A program made the position numbers and the translations under genes. This document shows positions 1 through 5,803 of a DNA stretch of 6,745 nucleotides, one piece after another; the stretch's first letter is position 1, and each line of letters starts with the position of its first letter. The notes under the pieces are model-generated. The model was given only the letters and a program-made list of their open reading frames with translations. It was not told the origin of the DNA and searched no databases. The DNA is from Candidatus Fibrimonadales bacterium (GTDB lineage Bacteria > Fibrobacterota > Fibrobacteria > Fibrobacterales > Fibrobacteraceae), in assembly GCA_009777135.1 (NCBI GenBank), contig WRMM01000109.1, forward strand, positions 1 to 6,745, given 5' to 3'.

Positions 1-789
1 ACGCAATCTTTCAATGAAATTCGTTCTGAGGCATTAGATGCAAAAAAATATGGCGCAAACGGAATTTTTTTGCAGGGCGGAGTTAATTCCGAAATCCCGC
101 TTGACTATTATTTATCTGTTTTAAGTATTTTGCATAAAGAATTAAAATTTCCTGTTCGGGGATTCTCCCCCGTAGAGCTTTTTCATATAGCAAAAAGCAA
201 TAAAATGCCTTTGCCAGAACTTTTGCAAAAATTAAAAGCGGCAGGGCTTTCTTCCGTGCCTGGAGCAGGCGCAGAAATTATGACACCAAGAATGCGCAAA
301 ATTCTGGCTCCCAAAAAACTCTCCGCAAAAAACTGGTGCAAAGTTATGGAAGAATGCCACAAACAAGGGCTAAAAAGCAGCGCAAATATAGTTATTGGAT
401 CAATAGAAAATCCAGAAGATATTATTGAACATTTAGATTATGTTCGCAAAGTTCAAAACAAAACAGGCGGTTTCCAAAGCTTTATCCCATGGGTATTCCA
501 GCCGCAAACAAATAATTTTCCAATTCGCCACGTGCGCAGCGATGAATACATAAGACTTGTTGCGCTTTGCAGACTATTTTTCCACAACATACCAAACATA
601 GAAGTTTCCGTTCTGGGAATGGGCAAAGCCTTAGGCGAACTGGCTCTTTATGCGGGTGGAAACGACATCAGCAGTGTTGTTTTGAAAGAGCGCGTAATGC
701 TTTCCCAAGGCATATCAAGCATAAAAGAAGCCGAAGCTTTCATAACAGAAGCGGGTTTTAAACCAGTGATGCGCGGGATTAATTATTAA
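1..789 (+). CDS. mqnC: Cyclic dehypoxanthinyl futalosine synthase (MqnC), 5' truncated by window edge
   Basis: Radical SAM enzyme of the futalosine route to menaquinone. It cyclises dehypoxanthine futalosine to the cyclic form, in the cytoplasm. The frame is open from base 1, giving 262 visible residues, so the true start lies to the left. The TTG at position 70 encodes the Leu before the conserved QGGVN (visible residues 25-29) and is internal. Visible family marks are the QGGVN strand, the PGAGAEI loop (87-93) and FIPWVFQPQT (161-170). The FIPW-FQ form fits MqnC better than its paralogue MqnE, which usually has FIPL-FHP. The N-terminal roughly 100 residues, including the CX3CX2C iron-sulfur motif, are outside the window, so catalytic competence cannot be checked. 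The family is usually about 350-370 residues. The gene ends 20 bases before surE on the same strand. MqnE is the main alternative identity. Confidence 0.88.
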   Translation, partial: TQSFNEIRSEALDAKKYGANGIFLQGGVNSEIPLDYYLSVLSILHKELKFPVRGFSPVELFHIAKSNKMPLPELLQKLKAAGLSSVPGAGAEIMTPRMRKILAPKKLSAKNWCKVMEECHKQGLKSSANIVIGSIENPEDIIEHLDYVRKVQNKTGGFQSFIPWVFQPQTNNFPIRHVRSDEYIRLVALCRLFFHNIPNIEVSVLGMGKALGELALYAGGNDISSVVLKERVMLSQGISSIKEAEAFITEAGFKPVMRGINY

Positions 790-793
790 TTTT

Positions 794-800
794 CTACCTT
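794..800 (+). promoter_or_regulatory. CTACCTT box upstream of surE (putative -10 element or start signal)
   Basis: The 20-base mqnC-surE gap contains TTTTCTACCTTA and no Shine-Dalgarno sequence. CTACCTT ends 9 bases before the surE ATG. Similar boxes lie 11 bases before dxs (CTACATT) and 8 bases before nuoA (CTATATT). TACCTT could serve as a -10 hexamer giving a very short leader, but no convincing -35 is seen 16-18 bases upstream. The function is inferred from position and recurrence only. Confidence 0.4.
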
Positions 801-809
801 ACCCTTGCA

Positions 810-1643
810 ATGAACATCCTAGTAACAAACGATGACGGCATCACAGCGCATAACCTGCTAGCTCTTGCAAAAGCAGCAGCGCAATGCGCAAATACAAGAG
901 TGGTTGCGCCGCAATACGAGCAAAGCGGAGTTGGCCACAGCTTTTCTTATTACCGCTCCCTGCATTACGCGCCAGCGGAAAATTTTCCATGCGAAGCTTT
1001 TTGGGTAGATGGAACCCCAGCAGACTGCATGAAATTCGGATTGAAGCATATTTACAAAGACATAAAATTTGACTTGGTTATCTCTGGCGTGAATAATGGC
1101 GATAATGCAGGCGTTGCGTCTTTTTACAGCGGAACGGTTGGAGCCGCAAGAGAAGCTGCCTTGTGGGGGCTTCCGGCTATTGCGGTGAGTTTGCAAAAGC
1201 AAAGCGATGCCGCCCTTGACTACGCTTTGAAATGGGTTCAAGAAACTTTGAAAAACAAAAATTTTACCGGAATGCCAAGGCAAACGCTTTGGAACTTCAA
1301 TGTTCCGCCATGCAGCCCCGAAAATCCATGCAAAGGGGTTAAGGTATCCACCACAAGCACAAATATGTTTGTTGATTACTATGTAGAAGCAGAAGTATCC
1401 AAAGACTATCTAGGCAATGAAACAGCGTATCTAGTAAACGAAGATTCCGAGGCGGCTCGCGGGCGACAGCTTGCGGCTAATATGGGGCTTAGAAGCTACG
1501 ACCTTAAAGGGTACAAGGCTGATGATGCGCTCAAAGGCACGGATGATTGGTGGCTAAACCAAGGCTACGCTTCGCTTAGCCCGCAGAGCGTGAATTTAAC
1601 GGATGAACAGGAATATAAAAGACTAAAGGAGTTTTTACCATGA
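810..1643 (+). CDS. surE: 5'/3'-nucleotidase SurE (survival protein E)
   Basis: Metal-dependent nucleoside monophosphate phosphatase, cytoplasmic, linked in the family to nucleotide salvage and stationary-phase survival. The 277-residue product opens with MNILVTNDDG, the family signature, with N7-D8-D9 supplying metal ligands. S39 in the EQSGVGHS segment, the GTPADC motif (68-73), the SGVNNGDN metal/phosphate loop (92-99, N95 a ligand) and the following YSGTVGAAREA helix are all intact. The C-terminal GTDDWWLNQGYASLSP segment (from about 243) matches the family's GTD...GY-S-TP ending. It is somewhat longer than the usual roughly 250 residues, the extra length falling around residues 150-240. 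The ATG at 810 is fixed by the N-terminal motif, yet has no Shine-Dalgarno; a CTACCTT box lies 9 bases upstream. Its stop overlaps the trpD start as ATGA. Overall identity is secure. Confidence 0.95.
   Translation: MNILVTNDDGITAHNLLALAKAAAQCANTRVVAPQYEQSGVGHSFSYYRSLHYAPAENFPCEAFWVDGTPADCMKFGLKHIYKDIKFDLVISGVNNGDNAGVASFYSGTVGAAREAALWGLPAIAVSLQKQSDAALDYALKWVQETLKNKNFTGMPRQTLWNFNVPPCSPENPCKGVKVSTTSTNMFVDYYVEAEVSKDYLGNETAYLVNEDSEAARGRQLAANMGLRSYDLKGYKADDALKGTDDWWLNQGYASLSPQSVNLTDEQEYKRLKEFLP
1626..1631 (+). promoter_or_regulatory. Shine-Dalgarno for trpD
   Basis: AAGGAG lies inside the last codons of surE, 8 bases before the trpD ATG. It is the strongest ribosome-binding site in the window, stands out against the SD-less surE and dxs, and fixes the trpD start. 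With the ATGA overlap it suggests reinitiation by ribosomes finishing surE. Confidence 0.75.
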
Positions 1644-2656
1644 TAATAAAAGAAGCTATAGTGCAAGCAGTAGCCAAAAAAAACCTATCTCCCGAAATAG
1701 CAGAAGCAGTAATGGACGAGATTATGGGTGGCCATGCTACCGACATTCAAATATCCGCATTTTTGACCGCAATGGCGGTTAAAGGCGAAACCATAGAAGA
1801 AATCACCGCAAGCGCAATAGGCATGCGCAAACATTGCGTCCGAGTTTTGCACGATATGGAGTGTTTGGAAATTGTAGGCACAGGCGGCGACAAGGCAAAT
1901 ACATTCAACATTTCAACAACAACCGCTATCGTGACTTCTTCTTGCGATATTCCCGTTGCAAAGCACGGCAACCGCGCTGCAAGCAGCAGGTCTGGCTCGG
2001 CAGATGTTCTCAGCGCGCTTGGCGTTAAGCTAGACATTGCTCCCGAGCACAGCGTTAAAATTTTGCAGGCAATAAATTTATGTTTTTTGTTTGCGCAAAA
2101 CTATCATCTTTCAATGAAATACGTTGCTCCTGTTCGCAAGGAACTTGGCATAAGAACCATATTCAACATTTTGGGACCGCTTGTAAATCCCGCTGGCTCA
2201 ACAATGCAGCTTTTGGGCGTCTACGACGAAGAACTTTTGGAACCCATGGCGCAGGTGCTTTTGAACTTGGGCGTTAAAAGCGGAATGGTGGTTTTTGGCA
2301 GAGACGGACTGGACGAAATTTCCATGAGCGCACCTACAAAAGTTTGCGAATTCAGAGACGGATGGCTAAAAAAATACGAAATCACGCCAGAGCAATTTGG
2401 TTTCAGCCGTTGCAAAAAAGAAGACTTGGTTGGCGGAACCCCAGAAGAAAACGCAAAAATCACAACGGATATTCTCTCTGGCGTCAGAGGCCCGAAATTT
2501 GACATTGTGCTGCTAAACTCCGCAGCAGCCATTCACATTGCAAAGCCGGAACTTTCAATTCAAGATGCTATCAAGGTTGCAATGGAGAGCATTGACAGCG
2601 GCAAAGCCCTTGCACAGCTGAAAAATTTCATAAGGCTTACAAATGAACATACTTGA
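1640..2656 (+). CDS. trpD: Anthranilate phosphoribosyltransferase (TrpD)
   Basis: Transfers phosphoribosyl from PRPP to anthranilate, the second committed step of tryptophan synthesis, in the cytoplasm. The 338 residues match the usual stand-alone length, and there is no fused TrpG glutaminase domain as in enterobacteria. Visible motifs in order are the PRPP-binding GTGGDKANTFNIST loop (80-93), KHGNRAASSRSGSADVL (108-124), the anthranilate-site PVRKELGIRTIFNILGPLVNPA stretch (about 164-185, R166 being the likely anthranilate arginine) and RDGLDE (221-226), whose D225-E226 pair binds magnesium. All key residues are present. The start overlaps the surE stop by 4 bases (ATGA) behind a good AAGGAG, and the end overlaps trpC by 14 bases, so the three genes are probably one translationally coupled unit. 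No other trp genes except trpC are in view, so the pathway is probably split among loci. Confidence 0.96.
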   Translation: MIIKEAIVQAVAKKNLSPEIAEAVMDEIMGGHATDIQISAFLTAMAVKGETIEEITASAIGMRKHCVRVLHDMECLEIVGTGGDKANTFNISTTTAIVTSSCDIPVAKHGNRAASSRSGSADVLSALGVKLDIAPEHSVKILQAINLCFLFAQNYHLSMKYVAPVRKELGIRTIFNILGPLVNPAGSTMQLLGVYDEELLEPMAQVLLNLGVKSGMVVFGRDGLDEISMSAPTKVCEFRDGWLKKYEITPEQFGFSRCKKEDLVGGTPEENAKITTDILSGVRGPKFDIVLLNSAAAIHIAKPELSIQDAIKVAMESIDSGKALAQLKNFIRLTNEHT

Positions 2657-3374
2657 TACCATAACTGCCAGCACGGCAAAGCGCGTTGCAGAGTCAAAAA
2701 AAAGCGATTTTCCTTTTGAGCGCGCTTTGAAGCAAAGCGGGATTTCCTTTATTTGCGAAGTAAAAAAGGCATCTCCCTCAAAAGGCGTGATTGCAGAAAA
2801 TTTTCCCTGGCTGCAGATTGCAAAAGAATACGAAGATGCTGGGGCTTCTGCGATTTCTGTTTTAACTGAGCCGGAATTTTTCAAAGGCAAGGACGAGTAT
2901 TTGCAAAACATTGCGAAAGAAGTTAGAATCCCAGTGTTGCGCAAAGATTTTACCATAGATGAATTTCAAATTTACGAAGCAAAATTTTTAGGCGCTTCCG
3001 CTGTTTTGCTTATATGCGCAATTCTGGAAAACGAAAAATTAAAAAGCTATATTGAGCTTGCTCATTCAATAGGGCTTTCCGCTCTTGTAGAAGTTCACAA
3101 CGAAACAGAAACAGAAAACGCTTTGAATGCAGGCGCAAGAATTATAGGCATAAATAACCGCGATTTGAAAACTTTCAACGTTGATTTAAAAACCACCGAA
3201 CGTCTTTGCAAATTAATCCCAAGCGGCATAATCAAAATCAGCGAAAGCGGAATAAAAACCGCTCAAGACATGCAATTTTTGGAAACCTGCGGCATTGACG
3301 TGGTTTTGATAGGCGAATCTTTTATGCTCGCCGAGGATAAAAAGCGGCATTTGGAAATGTTGATGAAACGATAA
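2643..3374 (+). CDS. trpC: Indole-3-glycerol phosphate synthase (TrpC), monofunctional
   Basis: Closes the indole ring from CdRP (carboxyphenylamino-deoxyribulose phosphate), with loss of CO2 and water. It is a cytoplasmic (beta/alpha)8 barrel. At 243 residues it is a little short of the common 250-260 and has no fused TrpF domain, unlike E. coli. Catalytic residues expected for the family are all visible: E39 and K41 in EVKKASPSKG, K101 in LRKDF, E150 in LVEVH, N171 and R173 in GINNRDL, and E201-S202 in SESGI. The phosphate-binding LIGESFM closes the barrel at 222-228. The MNILDTI start is typical of the family, and a modest AAGG lies 7 bases upstream at 2632-2635, inside trpD. The 14-base overlap with trpD indicates coupled translation. 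It is followed after 25 bases by dxs. No leader peptide or attenuator is seen before the trp pair. Confidence 0.96.
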   Translation: MNILDTITASTAKRVAESKKSDFPFERALKQSGISFICEVKKASPSKGVIAENFPWLQIAKEYEDAGASAISVLTEPEFFKGKDEYLQNIAKEVRIPVLRKDFTIDEFQIYEAKFLGASAVLLICAILENEKLKSYIELAHSIGLSALVEVHNETETENALNAGARIIGINNRDLKTFNVDLKTTERLCKLIPSGIIKISESGIKTAQDMQFLETCGIDVVLIGESFMLAEDKKRHLEMLMKR

Positions 3375-3388
3375 AATTTTTCTACATT
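3360..3388 (+). promoter_or_regulatory. Putative dxs promoter: TTGATG, 17-base spacer, TACATT, within a CTACATT box
   Basis: TTGATG at 3360-3365, in the last codons of trpC, is separated by 17 bases from TACATT at 3383-3388. The spacing and hexamers approximate a sigma-70-type promoter. The CTACATT box (3382-3388) ends 11 bases before the dxs ATG and there is no Shine-Dalgarno, so a transcript from here would be almost leaderless. The box recurs before surE and nuoA. The AT-rich tract AAAATTTTT precedes the -10. Inferred from sequence only. Confidence 0.4.
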
Positions 3389-3399
3389 AAATTCCACCA

Positions 3400-5268
3400 A
3401 TGAAACTAAAAGACATAAATTCTCCTGAAGATATAAGGGGAGCCAGCGTGCAAGAGCTAGAGGCTCTGGCTGCGGAAATAAGAATTGCTATTCTGCAGCA
3501 GGTTTCCATGCATGGTGGGCATTTATCCTCTAATTTGGGGGCAGTTGAGCTTTCCATAGCTCTGCATTATGTTTACAATACGCCAGATGATATTTTGATT
3601 TGGGATGTTGGGCACCAAGCATACGCGCACAAGCTGCTCACTGGGCGCTTTGAGCAATTTTTCACAATGAGGCAACGTGGCGGAATTTCTGGTTTTCCAA
3701 AAAGAAGCGAAAGCATTTATGACCCATTTGGAGTTGGTCATGCAAGCACGTCCATTTCTGCAGGGCTAGGCTTTGCCGTTGCTAGAGACTTCGCTCAAAA
3801 AGACAACCAAATTGTGGCTGTTATAGGCGATGGATCTATGACTGGCGGCATGGTTTTTGAAGCATTGAACAATTCAAGGCAAACAAAAAAGAATTTCACA
3901 ATAGTTCTGAACGACAACAAAATGAGCATAAGCCCAAGCGTGGGGGCATTCTCAAAGTATTTGAGCAAGCTGTCTGTTAAACACAATCGCTCTTTGGAAG
4001 AGTTCGGAAAATTTTTGCGGTCTATTCCAGAACATGTGAGCAGCAAGCTCAAGGGGCTTATAGAAGGCGGATGGCTGGCTTTTGAAAACATAGTGAATCC
4101 AGGCCAGTTCTTCAGAGATTTGAACGTGCGCTACCTGGGACCTTTTGACGGGCACAATCTGGGAGAATTAATAGAAGCGTTTAAAGAAATAAAAGAATTG
4201 CCAGATATTTGCCTTGTGCATGTTTTAACGCAAAAAGGCAAAGGCTACGAGCTAGCTACCAAAAATCCAACGCGCTGGCACGGCTCAGACCCATTCCATA
4301 TAGAAGACGGATCCATAATCATGGAAAAGCTGCAGCCAACGCTCACATCTATTTTCGGAAAAACCTTGCTGACCCTTGCAAAGCAAAACAAAAAAATAAT
4401 AGGCATTTCTGCTGCCATGCTGGATGGATGCGGGCTAGGCATTTTAAAAGAAGACCCCGAAACCGCAGACAGAGTTTTTGACGTTGGCATAGCCGAGGAA
4501 CATGCGGTTACATTTGCCGCAGGGCTTGCATGCGAAGGGTTTACCCCCATTGTTGCAATCTACTCTTCATTCATGCAAAGGTCTTACGACCAGATTATAC
4601 ACGATGTGGCTTTGCAAAATCTTCCGGTTGTTTTTATTTTAGACAGAGCTGGTTTGGTAGGCTCAGACGGACCAACGCACCATGGAGCGTTTGATTTATC
4701 TTATTTGCGCACCATCCCCAATATGGTTATTATGGCGCCGTCAGATGAAAACGAAATGCGCAATATGATTTACACGGCAACTCAATATAAAAAAGGTCCA
4801 GTAGCTTTGCGCTATCCAAAAGCGGTTACTTTTACAAATGATATTCGCACGGAATTTTCTGAACTGCCCGTAGGCAAATTCCGCGCGGTTTGCGAAGGCT
4901 CAAAAGTTTTGCTGATAGGCGTTGGCTTTATGCTTGCCAAGTGCCTTGATGCCGCTGGAGTTTTAGAGAAAAAAGGAATAAAGCCTACAATAATAGATGC
5001 TCGCTTTGTAAAGCCTTTGGATATTGAGAGCTACAAGGAACTTTTTAAAAAACACAGCTTGGTGGCAACCGTAGAAGACAATACCATAACAGGCGGTTTT
5101 GGTTCAGCCATTGCCGAAATTTTGGCAGAAATTAAAAATCCGCCTCGCTTGCTGCGCCTTGGGCTTCCGGATGCTTTTGTTGAGCAGGGCGAAATTGAGG
5201 AATTGAGAGAAAGCCTTGGTCTTTGCGGCAATGGAATTTCAAGCAAAATTTTGGAAGCGTTAAAGTAG
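3400..5268 (+). CDS. dxs: 1-deoxy-D-xylulose-5-phosphate synthase (Dxs)
   Basis: Thiamine-diphosphate enzyme condensing pyruvate with glyceraldehyde 3-phosphate, the first step of the MEP isoprenoid pathway, cytoplasmic. The 622 residues match the family's 620-640. The ThDP domain carries H41 in GGHLSSNLG, GHQAYAHKLLTGR (71-83), and the metal/ThDP motif GDGSMTGG (143-150) through NDN (171-173). YLGPFDGHN (245-253) marks the linker region. The transketolase-like pyrimidine domain carries GIAEEHAVTFAAG with likely catalytic E366, then DRAGLVGSDGPTHHGAFDL (415-433), and RYPK (471-474) opens the C-terminal domain. The ATG at 3400 gives a normal N-terminus despite the lack of a Shine-Dalgarno; a CTACATT box lies 11 bases upstream. 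The stop directly abuts the stop of convergent nuoA. Its isoprenoid product is needed for the menaquinone tail, which fits with mqnC upstream, though co-regulation is only inferred. Confidence 0.97.
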   Translation: MKLKDINSPEDIRGASVQELEALAAEIRIAILQQVSMHGGHLSSNLGAVELSIALHYVYNTPDDILIWDVGHQAYAHKLLTGRFEQFFTMRQRGGISGFPKRSESIYDPFGVGHASTSISAGLGFAVARDFAQKDNQIVAVIGDGSMTGGMVFEALNNSRQTKKNFTIVLNDNKMSISPSVGAFSKYLSKLSVKHNRSLEEFGKFLRSIPEHVSSKLKGLIEGGWLAFENIVNPGQFFRDLNVRYLGPFDGHNLGELIEAFKEIKELPDICLVHVLTQKGKGYELATKNPTRWHGSDPFHIEDGSIIMEKLQPTLTSIFGKTLLTLAKQNKKIIGISAAMLDGCGLGILKEDPETADRVFDVGIAEEHAVTFAAGLACEGFTPIVAIYSSFMQRSYDQIIHDVALQNLPVVFILDRAGLVGSDGPTHHGAFDLSYLRTIPNMVIMAPSDENEMRNMIYTATQYKKGPVALRYPKAVTFTNDIRTEFSELPVGKFRAVCEGSKVLLIGVGFMLAKCLDAAGVLEKKGIKPTIIDARFVKPLDIESYKELFKKHSLVATVEDNTITGGFGSAIAEILAEIKNPPRLLRLGLPDAFVEQGEIEELRESLGLCGNGISSKILEALK

Positions 5269-5271
5269 CTA
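5266..5271. other. Abutting convergent stop codons (TAGCTA) of dxs and nuoA
   Basis: The dxs stop TAG (5266-5268) is followed immediately by CTA, the complement of the nuoA TAG (5269-5271). The two genes share no base and leave none between them. The junction hexamer is its own reverse complement. No hairpin plus U-tract terminator is visible for either direction, so each transcript probably runs into the other gene. Confidence 0.9.
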
Positions 5272-5661
5272 ATCTATTCTATCGCTGATTTTTGACCAGT
5301 TCAAAACGCCTTTCCGAATAATATAAATGTAGCCAACTTCCAGAATAATTAAAAATATCATCAAAAATGCGAATAATTCCCAGCCGCCGTTTCTAAATTC
5401 AATTACAAGCGGCAAAAGAAAGGCTACTTCCAAATCAAAAACCAAAAAAAGCATTGCCACTATATAGTACTTTATAGGGAATCTTTCCGAAGCATTGCCT
5501 ATTACATTTGAAAGCCCGCATTCATAAGCATCTGTTTTAGCCTTATTTTTGCGCTGAGTTTGAGGTGAAAGCACCCAATTTGCAAACATCATCCCAAAAG
5601 GAACTGCCAAAGCCAGCAATACAAGCACAAAAATGGGAAAAAATATGTTAAAAGTTTCCAT
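5269..5661 (-). CDS. nuoA: NADH-quinone oxidoreductase subunit A (NuoA)
   Basis: Small inner-membrane subunit of respiratory complex I, close to the quinone-channel and proton-pumping junction. The 130-residue product has three hydrophobic segments (about 5-30, 65-89 and 95-117), as expected. It also carries the conserved loop YECGL (46-50, with the invariant Cys48) and ERFPIKYYIVAMLFLVFDLE (59-78), where D76 and E78 are the family's conserved membrane acids. The length is normal and nothing is missing. The start ATG has no Shine-Dalgarno, but CTATATT ends 8 bases upstream. Unusually, nuoA is not followed by nuoB: dxs occupies the downstream space on the opposite strand. The gene on its 5' side, on the same strand, encodes a repeat protein rather than a respiratory subunit. 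Identity is firm. Whether other nuo genes exist elsewhere in the genome cannot be seen here. Confidence 0.93.
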   Translation of the reverse strand: METFNIFFPIFVLVLLALAVPFGMMFANWVLSPQTQRKNKAKTDAYECGLSNVIGNASERFPIKYYIVAMLFLVFDLEVAFLLPLVIEFRNGGWELFAFLMIFLIILEVGYIYIIRKGVLNWSKISDRID

Positions 5662-5669
5662 TATTTGGG

Positions 5670-5676
5670 AATATAG
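5670..5676 (-). promoter_or_regulatory. CTATATT box upstream of nuoA (putative -10 element)
   Basis: On the minus strand TTACTATATTCCCAAATA precedes the nuoA ATG. TATATT is a good -10 match and the CTATATT box ends 8 bases before the start. No clear -35 is seen 17 bases upstream. It is the third example in this window of a CTAYMTT box next to a start lacking a Shine-Dalgarno. Confidence 0.4.
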
Positions 5677-5705
5677 TAAGTCTTAAGATGCTGATTTACT
5701 TCGCT

Positions 5706-5731
5706 GGGGAGTGGGGAGTGGTTACTGGGGG
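5706..5731 (+). other. G-rich stretch with GGGGAGT tandem pair
   Basis: The + strand reads GGGGAGTGGGGAGTGG, then TTACT and GGGGG. The 7-base unit GGGGAGT is repeated twice, and there are four G runs of 4, 4, 2 and 5. It lies 45-70 bases upstream of nuoA, on that gene's template strand, and merges into the first palindrome. A two-tetrad quadruplex is possible, but the short third run makes it weak. Confidence 0.35.
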
Positions 5732-5752
5732 CGTAGCAGGCTACGCCCGTGC
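5721..5752. repeat. REP-like palindrome, copy 1
   Basis: Arms GGGCGTAGC (5729-5737) and GCTACGCCC (5740-5748) are perfect inverted repeats around AG. The practical hairpin is 8 G+C-rich pairs with a CAGG loop. Flanking bases (GTTACTG before, GTGC after) resemble those of copy 2. There is no U-tract on either strand, so it is not a classic intrinsic terminator. It resembles bacterial repetitive extragenic palindromes, but whether it is repeated elsewhere in the genome cannot be seen here. Confidence 0.7.
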
Positions 5753-5766
5753 GATAGGATATCTGC

Positions 5767-5797
5767 GTTGTTGGGGCGTAGCGCGCTACGCCCTTAC
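5767..5797. repeat. REP-like palindrome, copy 2
   Basis: The same 9-base arms (5774-5782 and 5785-5793) surround GC, making a perfect 20-base palindrome. The flanks GTTGTTGG and TTAC resemble those of copy 1, and the copies start 46 bases apart. The palindrome begins 10 bases past the stop codon of the leftward repeat-protein gene, where a stable hairpin could protect its mRNA 3' end or slow polymerase. No poly-U follows. Confidence 0.72.
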
Positions 5798-5803
5798 AAT
5801 ACG

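Noticed and set aside
70..789. TTG at 70 as the start of mqnC
   Set aside because: The frame is open to base 1 and the upstream residues fit the family. The TTG encodes the Leu in the conserved FLQGGVN strand.
858..1283. Antisense open frame within surE, with similar antisense frames in trpD, trpC and dxs
   Set aside because: These are shadows of strongly conserved genes, with no motifs or start signals of their own.
5256..5293. Possible terminator hairpin (AGCG...CGCT followed by GATTTTT) at the dxs end
   Set aside because: Only four pairs enclose a loop of more than 20 bases, so it is too weak to call.
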